64,000 bases of DNA, taken from the NCBI RefSeq assembly GCF_026153515.1, contig NZ_CP110644.1, forward strand, positions 1,141,001 to 1,205,000, written 5' to 3'. The stretch comes from Pseudomonas sp. KU26590. GTDB taxonomy: Bacteria > Pseudomonadota > Gammaproteobacteria > Pseudomonadales > Pseudomonadaceae. Positions within the stretch are counted from its first letter, which is position 1. Each line of letters starts with the position of its first letter. Shown here piece by piece: positions 51,325 through 61,799 of the stretch. The position numbers were made by a program, and so were the translations under genes. Below the pieces are notes generated by a model. It was not told the origin of the DNA and made no database searches. It saw only the letters and a program-made list of their open reading frames with translations.

Positions 51325-51411
51325 AAAAACCGTGATTAGCCTGATGAGGAGATAATCTGAGAGTCCGAACCAAGGAGCCTTTCAGGTTATCGGCCAGTCT
51401 TGCGACCGGAT
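51297..51411 (-). ncRNA. prrF: PrrF-type iron-responsive small RNA
   Basis: Between the 3' ends of deoC and the TfoX-C gene, the minus strand encodes an RNA of about 115 nt. It has a TTGACA/TATGAT promoter, an overlapping Fur box and an intrinsic terminator. Its centre, TTATCTCCTCATCAGGCTAA, is the conserved PrrF targeting core as I remember it from P. aeruginosa PrrF1/2. A 5' stem GGTCGC...GCCGAT and the stretch CTGAAAGGCTCC precede it. PrrF, made when iron is low, base-pairs with Hfq to mRNAs of iron-rich proteins such as superoxide dismutase. A single copy is present here. Confidence 0.95.
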
Positions 51412-51413
51412 GT

Positions 51414-51445
51414 GATAATCATAGTGATTCTCATTTGTATGTCAA
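51414..51445 (-). promoter_or_regulatory. Promoter and Fur box of prrF
   Basis: On the minus strand, -35 TTGACA (51445-51440), 16 bases, and -10 TATGAT (51423-51418). GAGAATCACTATGATTATC at 51432-51414 matches the 19-base Fur consensus GATAATGATAATCATTATC at 14 positions and covers the -10, so Fe-Fur should block transcription. Confidence 0.9.
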
Positions 51446-51477
51446 CAGTGTTCTGCGCTTTATTTTCCTAGCGGTGC

Positions 51478-51756
51478 TCAGCGGTCCCCGATCGGACCGG
51501 GGCTGGCGTTCTTCAATTTGATGTCCAGGGCATCTTTGTACTCTTGGGGCAGTTCGCTCCAACGGCAATTTGACAACGCCCCTTCCAGTGAATACAGCAG
51601 CGCTTTGGATGCTCGGAAACCCCTGACCTGGACGGCCCGGTAGGCCTGGATTGCGCCAAGGCGGCGCAGGTCAGCAATAGTGTGAATACCCGCAGCGTGA
51701 AGCCATTGAACCGAGGTTCTCCCTAGATTCTTCATGCCCAGCAATTCGTCGTCCAT
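51478..51756 (-). CDS. TfoX/Sxy C-terminal domain protein
   Basis: The 92-residue protein consists only of a TfoX_C domain, a helix-hairpin-helix-like fold, with MKNLGRTSVQWLHAAGIHTI and the downstream LRRLGAIQAYRAVQ. The N-terminal domain of full TfoX/Sxy, a competence regulator, is absent. Free-standing TfoX_C proteins are common in pseudomonads and their role is unknown. The ribosome-binding site is weak. There is no operon partner. Confidence 0.83.
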   Translation of the reverse strand: MDDELLGMKNLGRTSVQWLHAAGIHTIADLRRLGAIQAYRAVQVRGFRASKALLYSLEGALSNCRWSELPQEYKDALDIKLKNASPGPIGDR

Positions 51757-51994
51757 GGGTGCAAATCCATCCTGTCATTCCGTGTAATAACTTCTCCATA
51801 AGCTCGACACAAACTGAAAAGGCGAGCCATGCCCTTGAGCGTAGACGACGTCGAATAAAAACTGCGAGGCGATGACCTTGAAATGCAGGACAGCTGCCGA
51901 ACGGTAGGGGTTAGTTAAGGCGGGGCGGAGCAGGCCCGGCATGGCTGCGCATGCGGGGCGAGAAATAGAGCGAGGTCTAGCGGGTGCGACGACC

Positions 51995-52339
51995 TTAGCG
52001 GGTGCGATAACGCAGGCGCGTACCGAAATTGACCGACATGAGGATTTCGTCAGCACTCAGCTCTGACGGGAAGTACGCCCCGGATATCTGCGCGTGGGCG
52101 ATGCTTGCACCCTCGAGCCTGGTTGTCCGGAAATCAACGCCACGCAGGTCAGCGGATCTGAAGTAGGCATCGCTGAAATCGACCTCTTCGGCATTGAGTT
52201 CACGCAGGTCCAGACCGCGAAAATCTCCCCCTGACAGATCAACCGGGCCCTGTTTTGGCCGTTCGAGATTGAAGGCGGTTACGTCGTCTTTTCGCAACAG
52301 TGCGAAGAGGGGCGAGTCGAGCTGCTTGGGCTGGTTCAT
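51995..52339 (-). CDS. Small pentapeptide-repeat protein
   Basis: The protein has 114 residues from the ATG at 52339, which has AGGAGA 6 bases upstream. Residues about 30-95 are pentapeptide repeats (A/D-L/F-x-x units such as DLSGGDFRGLDLRELN and DFSDAYFRSADLRGVDF) that build a right-handed beta-helix. Its function is unknown; some such proteins shield gyrase, but this one is short and nothing supports that here. The frame stays open upstream without a better start. Confidence 0.82.
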   Translation of the reverse strand: MNQPKQLDSPLFALLRKDDVTAFNLERPKQGPVDLSGGDFRGLDLRELNAEEVDFSDAYFRSADLRGVDFRTTRLEGASIAHAQISGAYFPSELSADEILMSVNFGTRLRYRTR

Positions 52340-52441
52340 CTGGCTTCTCCTTTGTTGGAATTCTGACGCCACTATAATGCCACCAATGTCGGGCCGTGAA
52401 GCAATATCCTTCACGACTCGACCACTGGTGGGCTCGGGATA

Positions 52442-53977
52442 TCAGAGCCCCGGGAGATGCTGACGAATGTCTGCGACCAGCGTGTCCAGATCACCGCTGA
52501 CGTTGGTCTCGACATGCCGGCTGCGGAGTATCTCGTCGGCGGTCAGCGCTTCGCGACTGGTCAGCTGCGCTTCAATGACTTCCATGGTTGCGTCGGAAGG
52601 ATCCTGATTCTGTGCCCGACGTTGCGCCAGCCAACCCTCGATAACCGCCTTTGGCGCGGCGCAATCAATGATCAGGAAAGGAGCGCCCATCGCCTCGGCA
52701 ATCTGCGCAGTCGCCTGACGCTGTGCGAGCTTCAAATAGGTTGCATCGATGACCACCGGCAAGCCTGCGCGGAGCACGACACCCGCCAGCTCGTTCAGGC
52801 GCTGATACGTAGCAGCGCTGACGTCGGCGGAATACAGATCTTCATGGTCGGCGAATACACGCTTGCGCTCGACATCTGAACGCAGACGGATGGCGCCCAG
52901 CGCTTCCACCAGCCGCATCGCAACCTGACTCTTGCCGACCGCGGAAACGCCGTGGGTGATGGCCAGAAAGTTGGACGGGATCGCGCTGTAGCTCTCGGCC
53001 AGGTTGGCGTAGTTGCGATACTGGCGCAATGTTGCAGCGCGCTGCACCTGGTCGGCGTCGGCATTCAGGCTGAACAGCGCCACTTTGGCGCGAACCAGTG
53101 CGCGGTAGGCTTTGTAGAAATTGAGCAGTTGCAGGCCTGCGTAGTCGCCGGTCAGTTCCAGGTACTGGCTGACGAATCGACGGGAAAGGCTTTTCAGGCC
53201 GCGATCCTCAAGGTCCATGGCCAGGAAACCGATGTCCGCATAGACGTCTGTCATGCGGAAGGGCTCGTTGAATTCGATGCAGTCGAAGATCACGACTTTG
53301 CCATCGATCAGTGTTGCGTTGCCCAGGTGAATGTCGCCATGGCATTCCCGAACAAAACCGTCGAGCTTGCGCTGGTTCATCAAAGGCTTGAGGCGCTCGA
53401 AACTGGTGTTGGCCCACGCTTCCAGCGCTTCCAGCTGGATGAGGTCAGACTTTTCGCTGAGGAAGGGCAGAATCTGCTCGAAATTCTGTGTGACCGGCGC
53501 CATGACGCTGTCGGCGCTGCCGAGTGGGTTTTCCATCGGGACTTTAGGCGAGTTGAGATGAAACTCGGCGATCTGCCGGGCCATGTCATCGATGTGCGCG
53601 GTGGTCAGTTCGCCTTTGGCTTGCAAAGTGCTGAGCAATCCGTCTTGCGGAAACTGGCGCATTTTCAGCACGAACTCGATGGCCTCGCCTTCGCCATTCA
53701 ACTGCGGCGCCTCGATGCTCCCGGTGACAGGCAGCACTTCCAGGTACAGATCGTCCGTCAGGCGCTGGTTCAGCATCAGCTCCTGCTCACAGAAATGCTG
53801 ACGCGCCGGCAGGCTGGTGAAGTCCAGAAAACCGAAATTGACCGGCTTCTTCATCTTGTAGACGTAGGGACCTGTGAGCAGCACCCAGGAAATATGCGTT
53901 TCGATAACCTGAAATTGTTCGACCGGGTGAGGAAACAGGGCGGGGTTTTGCAGCGCGGCTATCAGTGTCTGGCTCAC
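52442..53977 (-). CDS. Aminoglycoside-phosphotransferase-like / P-loop kinase fusion
   Basis: The 511-residue protein fuses two kinase-like domains. Residues about 1-320 form an APH-like fold with the catalytic-loop motif CHGDIHLGN near 213 and metal-binding VIFDCIEF. Residues about 335-511 form a P-loop kinase with Walker A GVSAVGKSQ near 345, resembling zeta-toxin-like or gluconate-kinase-like proteins (COG0645). The same fusion is widespread and uncharacterised. I infer a small-molecule kinase; an antibiotic-resistance role is not supported by context. Confidence 0.83.
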   Translation of the reverse strand: MSQTLIAALQNPALFPHPVEQFQVIETHISWVLLTGPYVYKMKKPVNFGFLDFTSLPARQHFCEQELMLNQRLTDDLYLEVLPVTGSIEAPQLNGEGEAIEFVLKMRQFPQDGLLSTLQAKGELTTAHIDDMARQIAEFHLNSPKVPMENPLGSADSVMAPVTQNFEQILPFLSEKSDLIQLEALEAWANTSFERLKPLMNQRKLDGFVRECHGDIHLGNATLIDGKVVIFDCIEFNEPFRMTDVYADIGFLAMDLEDRGLKSLSRRFVSQYLELTGDYAGLQLLNFYKAYRALVRAKVALFSLNADADQVQRAATLRQYRNYANLAESYSAIPSNFLAITHGVSAVGKSQVAMRLVEALGAIRLRSDVERKRVFADHEDLYSADVSAATYQRLNELAGVVLRAGLPVVIDATYLKLAQRQATAQIAEAMGAPFLIIDCAAPKAVIEGWLAQRRAQNQDPSDATMEVIEAQLTSREALTADEILRSRHVETNVSGDLDTLVADIRQHLPGL

Positions 53978-54110
53978 GGACGATCCTTGAAAGGTGATAA
54001 GTCGATAGAGAAGTAGCGAAAGGCGGCCATTATGGCTGCTGGAGACATTGCTGCAAACCGCTTAAAGGGCGGTCTGTCGGGGCCTTTGAAAGTGCGTATA
54101 ATCCGCCGCC

Positions 54111-56432
54111 ATGACCCGATCCCGCACCTCGAAAAAATCCCCCAAACCCACCAACAGCCGCCTGCGCAGCCTGTTGGGCTGGGCCCTGAAACTCAGTCTT
54201 GTCGGGCTGGTGATCCTTGGCTGCTTCGCCGTTTACCTGGATTCCATCGTCCAGGAAAAATTCTCCGGCAAGCGCTGGACCATTCCGGCCAAGGTTTATG
54301 CACGGCCATTGGAGCTGTTCGTCGGCCAGAAGCTTTCACGCGATGACTTCCTGCTGGAGCTCGATGCGTTGGGCTATCGCCGCGAAAGCGTGGCCAACGG
54401 GCCGGGCGCTGCTGCGGTCAACGGCAACAATGTCGATCTCAACACCCGCGGCTTCCAGTTCTATGAAGGCGCTGATCCAGCGCAGCAGATCCATGTGCGC
54501 TTCTCCGGCGATTACGTCGCGGAACTGACCGCCGCCAATGGCGCCAAGCTTGCTGTCGCGCGGCTTGAGCCTTTGATGATCGGCGGCTTGTACCCGAAGA
54601 ATCTCGAAGACCGGATTCTGATCAAGCTCGATCAGGCGCCGCCTTACTTGCTCGACACGCTGGTGACGGTGGAGGATCGGGATTTCTACCATCACTTCGG
54701 TGTGTCCCCCAAGGGGATCGTGCGAGCTTTCTGGATCAACGCATCCGCTGGCCAGATGCGCCAGGGCGGATCGACGCTGACTCAGCAACTGGTCAAGAAC
54801 TTCTACCTGACCAACGAGCGCAGCATCACCCGCAAGCTGACCGAAGCGATGATGGCCATTCTTCTGGAGATCCATTACAGCAAGCAGGAGATCCTCGAGG
54901 CCTACCTTAACGAAGTGTTTGTGGGGCAGGACGGTCAGCGTGCGGTTCACGGTTTTGGTCTGGCGAGTCAGTATTTCTTCAGCCAGCCGCTGTCAGAATT
55001 GAAGCTGCATCAGGTCGCCTTGCTGGTCGGTCTGGTCAAGGGGCCTTCCTATTACAACCCGCGGCGCAATCCTGAGCGTGCGCTGGAACGACGCAATCTG
55101 GTCCTCGATCTGCTGGAGCAACAGGGTGTCGCCACGCCTGAAGTGGTGGCTGCGGCGAAGAAGATGCCGCTGGGCGTGAGCAAAGTCGGGTCGCTGGCCG
55201 ACAGCTCGTTCCCGGATTTTCTAGACCTGGTGAAGCGCCAACTCCGTCAGGATTATCGCGACGAAGACTTGACCGAAGAGGGCCTGCGGATCTTCACCAG
55301 CTTCGACCCGATTCTGCAGATGAAGTCCGAAGCCGCCGTGCGCGAAAGCTTCGCCAAAATCTCTGGGCGCAAAGGCGCGGACGAGATGGAAACGGCCATG
55401 GTCGTGACCAATCCGGAAACCGGCGAAGTCCAGGCGCTGATCGGCAGCCGGCAGGCAGGCTTCGCGGGTTTCAACCGGGCGCTGGACGCCGTTCGGCCGA
55501 TTGGGTCATTGGTCAAACCGGCCATCTACCTCACCGCTCTCGAACGTCCGCAGCAATACTCGCTGACCAGCTGGATCCCGGACGAGCCCTTCCAGGTCAA
55601 AGGCGCCGATGGCCAGATCTGGAAGCCGCAGAACTACGATCACAAAGCTCACGGCAACATTTTCCTGTATCAGGGGCTGGCGCATTCCTACAACCTGTCC
55701 AGCGCGAAGCTGGGCCTGGACCTGGGCATACCGAATGTCTTCAAAACCCTCACCAAGCTGGGCGTCACCCGCGAGTGGCCGGCTTTCCCGTCGATGCTTC
55801 TGGGTGCCGGGGCGCTCACGCCGATCGAAGTGGCGACGATGTACCAGACCATCGCCAGCGGCGGCTTCAACACGCCGTTGCGCGGGATTCGCAGCGTACT
55901 GACCGCCGAAGGGGAGCCGCTCAAGCGCTACCCGTTCCAGATTCAGCAACGTTTCGACCCGGGTTCGATCTATCTGCTGCAGAACGCCATGCAGCGGGTG
56001 ATGCGCGAAGGCACGGGTAAATCGGTTTACAACGTGCTGCCGAGCACGCTGAATCTGGCGGGCAAGTCTGGCACCACCAACGACTCGCGCGACAGCTGGT
56101 TTGCCGGTTTCAGCCAGGACTTGCTGGCGATCGTCTGGATGGGCCGTGACGATAACGGCAAGACGCCGTTTACCGGGGCCACGGGCGCACTGCAGATCTG
56201 GACCAGCTTCATGAAGAAGGCCGATCCGCTGCCACTGGACATGGCGATGCCCGATAACGTCGTGCAGGCCTGGGTCAATGCCACTACTGGCGAAGGCACC
56301 GACGCCAGCTGCCCGAACGCCGTGCAGATGCCGTATATTCGCGGCAGTGAGCCGCAACCCGGCCCGACCTGCGGTGGGGCAGCAGCGCCCGCCGATTCGG
56401 TAATGGACTGGGTCAAAGGCTGGTTGAATTGA
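54111..56432 (+). CDS. mrcB: Penicillin-binding protein 1B
   Basis: The 773-residue bifunctional peptidoglycan synthase has a cytoplasmic tail rich in Arg/Lys/Ser, then one membrane helix (about 25-45) and a UB2H-like region. The glycosyltransferase (GT51) domain has E188 in VEDRDFYHHFG and QGGSTLTQQLVKNFYL. The transpeptidase has the active serine S466 in IGSLVKP, the SxN motif SYN and KSGT in the third position (LAGKSGTTNDS). It ends with a short PBP1B-type tail. A Pseudomonas name for the gene is ponB or mrcB. A lipoprotein gene follows 31 bases later. Confidence 0.95.
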   Translation: MTRSRTSKKSPKPTNSRLRSLLGWALKLSLVGLVILGCFAVYLDSIVQEKFSGKRWTIPAKVYARPLELFVGQKLSRDDFLLELDALGYRRESVANGPGAAAVNGNNVDLNTRGFQFYEGADPAQQIHVRFSGDYVAELTAANGAKLAVARLEPLMIGGLYPKNLEDRILIKLDQAPPYLLDTLVTVEDRDFYHHFGVSPKGIVRAFWINASAGQMRQGGSTLTQQLVKNFYLTNERSITRKLTEAMMAILLEIHYSKQEILEAYLNEVFVGQDGQRAVHGFGLASQYFFSQPLSELKLHQVALLVGLVKGPSYYNPRRNPERALERRNLVLDLLEQQGVATPEVVAAAKKMPLGVSKVGSLADSSFPDFLDLVKRQLRQDYRDEDLTEEGLRIFTSFDPILQMKSEAAVRESFAKISGRKGADEMETAMVVTNPETGEVQALIGSRQAGFAGFNRALDAVRPIGSLVKPAIYLTALERPQQYSLTSWIPDEPFQVKGADGQIWKPQNYDHKAHGNIFLYQGLAHSYNLSSAKLGLDLGIPNVFKTLTKLGVTREWPAFPSMLLGAGALTPIEVATMYQTIASGGFNTPLRGIRSVLTAEGEPLKRYPFQIQQRFDPGSIYLLQNAMQRVMREGTGKSVYNVLPSTLNLAGKSGTTNDSRDSWFAGFSQDLLAIVWMGRDDNGKTPFTGATGALQIWTSFMKKADPLPLDMAMPDNVVQAWVNATTGEGTDASCPNAVQMPYIRGSEPQPGPTCGGAAAPADSVMDWVKGWLN

Positions 56433-56463
56433 GCCTGGTTGAATTAAGCAAAGAGGATGTGAC

Positions 56464-57204
56464 GTGAACAAGTGGTGGATTCCGGCTGTAACGGCTCTGG
56501 CTTTGCTCAACGGTTGCGCGTCCCAGACGCGCAGTGCGATTCCGGTGGTGGATTCAGGGTCACGCGTTTCTAACGGCGAGCGCGTTTCGTCGACACGCAA
56601 CAACACCTACCGCGCGCCGGTTCAGGCGCCTGCGCAGTCGCAGACCATTCAGGAAGACTCCGGGGTCACGGTCATGGTGCCCGGCGGCGCTAACGCCAGT
56701 GGCGCACCTATTTCGACATTTGTGCCACCCACCACGGCGCCGATCAGCACGTCGCCGGTCAATCAGGCCCCGGTGAACAACACCTACACACCGCCGCCAG
56801 CGACCAGCAATACCTACAACATGCCGGCGTCGGCACCGACCGGCATTCCGTCTGCATCCAGCGGCGGGTTGTCGGAAGACGAGCAACTGGATGGGCCGGT
56901 GCTGGCGTTGCTGACCACCGCTCAGCAGCAGCAATCCGGTGGTGACCTCAACGGCGCATCATCGAGCCTTGAGCGTGCGCAACGCGTTGCCCCCCGTGAG
57001 CCTCAGGTCCTTTACCGTCTGGCGCAAGTGCGCCTGGCCCAGGGCGATGCGCCTCAGGCTGAGCAGCTGGCCCGTCGCGCTCTCACCTACGCCAATGGTC
57101 GCGCCAGCCTTCAAGCCAGTCTTTGGGGCCTGATTGCCCAGTCGCGTGAAAAGCAGGGTGACGCAGCCGGCGCTGCACTGGCGCGGCAGAAAGCCAATGG
57201 ATAA
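56464..57204 (+). CDS. TPR-containing lipoprotein
   Basis: The 246-residue protein has a lipoprotein signal with lipobox LNGC (Cys18), so it is lipidated and probably outer-membrane anchored. A long Pro/Thr/Asn/Ala-rich, low-complexity region spans about 30-140. The C-terminal part carries TPR-like helices (LSSLERAQRVAPREPQVLYR and LRALTYANGRASLQASLWGL-type repeats). The location just after mrcB suggests a link to PBP1B, comparable with LpoB-type activators, but this is inference; the sequence does not show an LpoB domain. It overlaps the next gene by 8 bases. Confidence 0.82.
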   Translation: MNKWWIPAVTALALLNGCASQTRSAIPVVDSGSRVSNGERVSSTRNNTYRAPVQAPAQSQTIQEDSGVTVMVPGGANASGAPISTFVPPTTAPISTSPVNQAPVNNTYTPPPATSNTYNMPASAPTGIPSASSGGLSEDEQLDGPVLALLTTAQQQQSGGDLNGASSSLERAQRVAPREPQVLYRLAQVRLAQGDAPQAEQLARRALTYANGRASLQASLWGLIAQSREKQGDAAGAALARQKANG

Positions 57205-57526
57205 ACGCTTTCCGAAAATTGCGGATGAGTTGCTGTTGATCGAGCGCGAGTTGCGAGTGCTGGGGTGGTGGAAGGAAGTGCCGCCCAGCGATGAGTCCCT
57301 GTCCAGCCGCGAGCCCTTCTGCGTCGACACGCTGGATTTTGATCAGTGGCTGCAATGGATCTTCCTGCCGCGCATGAAGATCATCCTTGAGCAGGATCTG
57401 CCATTGCCCACGGCATCCGGCATCCTGGAAATGGCGGAGATGGTTTACGCCAACCGTATCCGCGAGGCGCGCCACCTGCTGGTGCTGCTGAAAGACTTTG
57501 ACCGGTTAATCACTGAGTCCGTCTGA
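57197..57526 (+). CDS. YqcC family protein
   Basis: The 109-residue helical protein begins MDKRFPKIADELLLIERELR and has a conserved WWKEVPP and F-CVDTLDFDQWLQWIFLPRM region, the pattern of the YqcC family. Its function is unknown. The ATG overlaps the end of the lipoprotein gene, so it is co-translated; I rejected an in-frame start 63 bases earlier because it would sit deep inside that gene. It ends 3 bases before the convergent DUF4124 gene. Confidence 0.88.
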   Translation: MDKRFPKIADELLLIERELRVLGWWKEVPPSDESLSSREPFCVDTLDFDQWLQWIFLPRMKIILEQDLPLPTASGILEMAEMVYANRIREARHLLVLLKDFDRLITESV

Positions 57527-57529
57527 CCC

Positions 57530-57958
57530 TCAGTTGCACTGATCGTCGAGGTACTTCTTGACCTCGGCGATGCGTGCCTGGCGCTCTTCTTCCGTGAACC
57601 GCCTGAACTCGCCATTCACTTCTTGTCGCACCCGCGGGTTGTTCTGCAGTTGCGCAAGGTTGGTGCGCTGTTCGTCACACGCTTCTTTGCGCTTCGCTTC
57701 CTGCGCGGCGACCTGCTTCCTGACCTTGGCGTCGACCGCTTCCTGCTCACGCGCGCCGTCCTGGTTCCGCGGGGGCGGAGCAGGTGGGGCTGCGACGGGT
57801 TTCCCTGTATCGATTGCCTGCGCTGCCTGCCCGGCAGGCGGTTGGGCGTCGAAATGCGTGACGCCCTGAGCGTCGACCCATTTGTATATCTGCGCGGCCT
57901 GGCCGACCGCCGGGGCGACGGCAAGTGTCAGCGTCGCTGCAAGAATCATCCAGCGCAT
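57530..57958 (-). CDS. DUF4124 periplasmic protein
   Basis: The 142-residue protein has a signal peptide (MRWMILAATLTLAVAPAVGQ, cleaved after AQA), then the DUF4124 core QIYKWVDAQGVTHFDAQPP. A Pro-rich linker and a charged, coiled-coil-like tail rich in Lys, Glu, Arg and Gln follow. Its function is unknown; the charged tail could bind the cell envelope. It is convergent with yqcC. Confidence 0.88.
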   Translation of the reverse strand: MRWMILAATLTLAVAPAVGQAAQIYKWVDAQGVTHFDAQPPAGQAAQAIDTGKPVAAPPAPPPRNQDGAREQEAVDAKVRKQVAAQEAKRKEACDEQRTNLAQLQNNPRVRQEVNGEFRRFTEEERQARIAEVKKYLDDQCN

Positions 57959-58368
57959 TCCCGATTCCTTACTTCTGTGGCAATGGCCGGAAACCTATCA
58001 CAAGCGTGACGCCACGACCTCATTCGGTACCTTTTGGCGGGCGGTGGACGAAGAAAGCGCATCGATGACTTGACTTGCGAGGGGCGAATCCGAACAATCC
58101 AAAGTTCGCTGTAGAGGGACTGCCAGAAGCAGACCGTCTCGGTAGATCATGAGGCGCACACCCGCGCCGACCCGTAACACCCGCAACGCGTTACCTCGCG
58201 CTGGGTGGGAAGACCCCGAAACACTTAAGGGGCGATCCCAATACTTGCTCAGTCAGTGCTGACGTAGTCGGCGACCACCGTCGCTCATGCTCTGCTTTGC
58301 AGTAAACCTATTAAGACCCGTCTCCTCGCTTGTGTGGACGGTATTCTGGCGTTTTAGAGGTGAACAAC
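57959..58368. promoter_or_regulatory. Leader region upstream of ilvI
   Basis: This gap serves the DUF4124 promoter and the ilvIHC promoter. Small hairpins occur, for example GTCAG-TG-CTGAC at 58252-58263, and CCCC/GGGG around 58213-58232. I see no branched-chain-rich leader peptide, so attenuation is not shown. No gene is apparent. Confidence 0.45.
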
Positions 58369-60093
58369 GTGGAGCTTTTATCTGGCGCTGAAATGGTCGT
58401 CCGCTTTTTGCGTGACGAAGGCGTAGAGCACATCTACGGGTACCCTGGCGGTGCCCTCCTGCATATATACGACGCGCTGTTCAAAGAGCCGGCTGTGAGC
58501 CACATCCTCGTTCGTCACGAGCAGGCCGCGACTCACATGGCTGACGGTTACGCCCGCGCCACCGGCAAGGCAGGTGTTGTGCTGGTGACTTCGGGTCCCG
58601 GCGCAACCAACGCCATCACCGGTATCGCGACCGCCTATATGGACTCGATTCCGATGGTGGTGCTGTCCGGTCAGGTCCCGAGCAACATGGTCGGTACCGA
58701 TGCGTTCCAGGAGACCGACATGATCGGTATCTCCCGCCCAATCGTGAAGCACAGCTTCATGATCAAGCACCCGTCGGAAATCCCGGAAGTCCTGAAAAAG
58801 GCGTTCTACCTCGCCCAATCCGGTCGTCCTGGTCCTGTCGTTGTCGATATCCCGAAAGACATGACCAACCCGGCTGAAAAGTTTGAATACATCTTCCCCA
58901 AGAAAGCCAAGCTGCGTTCCTACAGCCCGGCGGTCCGTGGTCACTCCGGCCAGATCCGCAAAGCCGTAGAAATGCTGGTCGCGGCCAAGCGCCCGATCAT
59001 CTACGCCGGTGGCGGCGTGATCATGGGCAATGGTTCGGCGCAACTGACCGAACTGGCGCAGCAATTGAACGCTCCGGTCACCAACACGCTGATGGGTCTG
59101 GGTGCCTACCCGGGCACTGATCGCCAGTTTGTCGGCATGCTGGGGATGCATGGCAGCTATACCGCCAACCTGGCGATGCACCACGCCGATGTGATTCTGG
59201 CGATTGGCGCACGTTTCGACGACCGCGTGATCAACGGCCCGGCCAAGTTTTGCCCGAACGCCAAGATCATTCACGTCGACATCGACCCGGCTTCGATCTC
59301 CAAGACCATCAAGGCCGACGTGCCCATCGTCGGACCGGTTGAGAGCGTGTTGACCGAAATGGTTGCGACCCTCAAAGAGCTGGCCGAAACCCCTAACAAG
59401 GATTCGGTCGAGACGTGGTGGAAGCAGATCGAAGAGTGGCGTGCCGGCGGTGACCTGTTCCCGTACAACCGTGGCGACGGAAGCGTCATCAAGCCGCAGA
59501 CCGTCATCGAGACGCTGTGTGAAGTGACCAAAGGCGATGCCTACGTCACCTCCGATGTGGGTCAGCATCAGATGTTCGCGGCTCAGTACTACCGCTTCAA
59601 CAAACCCAATCGCTGGATCAACTCCGGCGGTCTCGGCACGATGGGCTTCGGCCTGCCTGCCGCGATGGGGGTTGCGCTGAGCTTCCCGAATGACAATGTC
59701 GCCTGCGTCACCGGCGAAGGCAGCATTCAGATGAACATTCAGGAGCTGTCGACCTGTCTGCAGTACAACCTGCCGGTGAAGATCATCCTGCTCAACAACG
59801 GCGTGCTCGGCATGGTCCGTCAGTGGCAGGACATGAGCTACAGCGGCCGTCACTCGCACTCTTACATGGAGTCGCTGCCTGACTTCGTGAAGCTGGTCGA
59901 GGCTTACGGGCATGTCGGCATGCGCATCACCGATCTCAAGGATCTGAAGCCGAAGATGGAAGAAGCGTTCGCCATGAAAGATCGTCTGGTGTTCCTCGAC
60001 ATCCAGGTTGACGTCGGCGAGCACGTTTATCCAATGCAGATCAGAGACGGGTCCATGCGCGACATGTGGTTGAGCAAGACGGAGCGGACATAA
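58369..60093 (+). CDS. ilvI: Acetolactate synthase, large subunit
   Basis: The 574-residue ThDP enzyme condenses two pyruvates, or pyruvate and 2-ketobutyrate, in branched-chain amino-acid synthesis. The catalytic glutamate is in [16 protein letters not shown], and the ThDP motif GDGS appears as [15 protein letters not shown]. The GTG start at 58369 gives [13 protein letters not shown], the known Pseudomonas N-terminus, with AGAGGT 8 bases upstream; an upstream ATG at 58330 has no ribosome-binding site. It begins the ilvI-ilvH-ilvC run. Confidence 0.95.
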   Translation: MELLSGAEMVVRFLRDEGVEHIYGYPGGALLHIYDALFKEPAVSHILVRHEQAATHMADGYARATGKAGVVLVTSGPGATNAITGIATAYMDSIPMVVLSGQVPSNMVGTDAFQETDMIGISRPIVKHSFMIKHPSEIPEVLKKAFYLAQSGRPGPVVVDIPKDMTNPAEKFEYIFPKKAKLRSYSPAVRGHSGQIRKAVEMLVAAKRPIIYAGGGVIMGNGSAQLTELAQQLNAPVTNTLMGLGAYPGTDRQFVGMLGMHGSYTANLAMHHADVILAIGARFDDRVINGPAKFCPNAKIIHVDIDPASISKTIKADVPIVGPVESVLTEMVATLKELAETPNKDSVETWWKQIEEWRAGGDLFPYNRGDGSVIKPQTVIETLCEVTKGDAYVTSDVGQHQMFAAQYYRFNKPNRWINSGGLGTMGFGLPAAMGVALSFPNDNVACVTGEGSIQMNIQELSTCLQYNLPVKIILLNNGVLGMVRQWQDMSYSGRHSHSYMESLPDFVKLVEAYGHVGMRITDLKDLKPKMEEAFAMKDRLVFLDIQVDVGEHVYPMQIRDGSMRDMWLSKTERT

Positions 60094-60095
60094 CC

Positions 60096-61650
<1,555 letters not shown>

Positions 61651-61677
61651 CATCGCAGATCCGGTTCTTGCAGGAAA

Positions 61678-61706
61678 AAAACGCGGCCCTCGGGTCGCGT
61701 TTTTTC
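61678..61706 (+). terminator. Intrinsic terminator of ilvIHC
   Basis: ACGCGGCCC-TC-GGGTCGCGT (one G-T pair) is followed by TTTTTT and preceded by a run of A residues, so it may work both ways. Confidence 0.93.
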
Positions 61707-61799
61707 GTTATGGGGGCTCATCTGGTATAAAGCTGCATCGTTTGACGGCCGAGCGGTCGCAAGCATTTGTCGAAATTCTTCAGCTGCAAGGTATTGTCC

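Noticed and set aside
52442..53977. Aminoglycoside resistance gene
   Set aside because: The APH-like fold is shared by many metabolite kinases, and the fusion and chromosomal context do not point to resistance.
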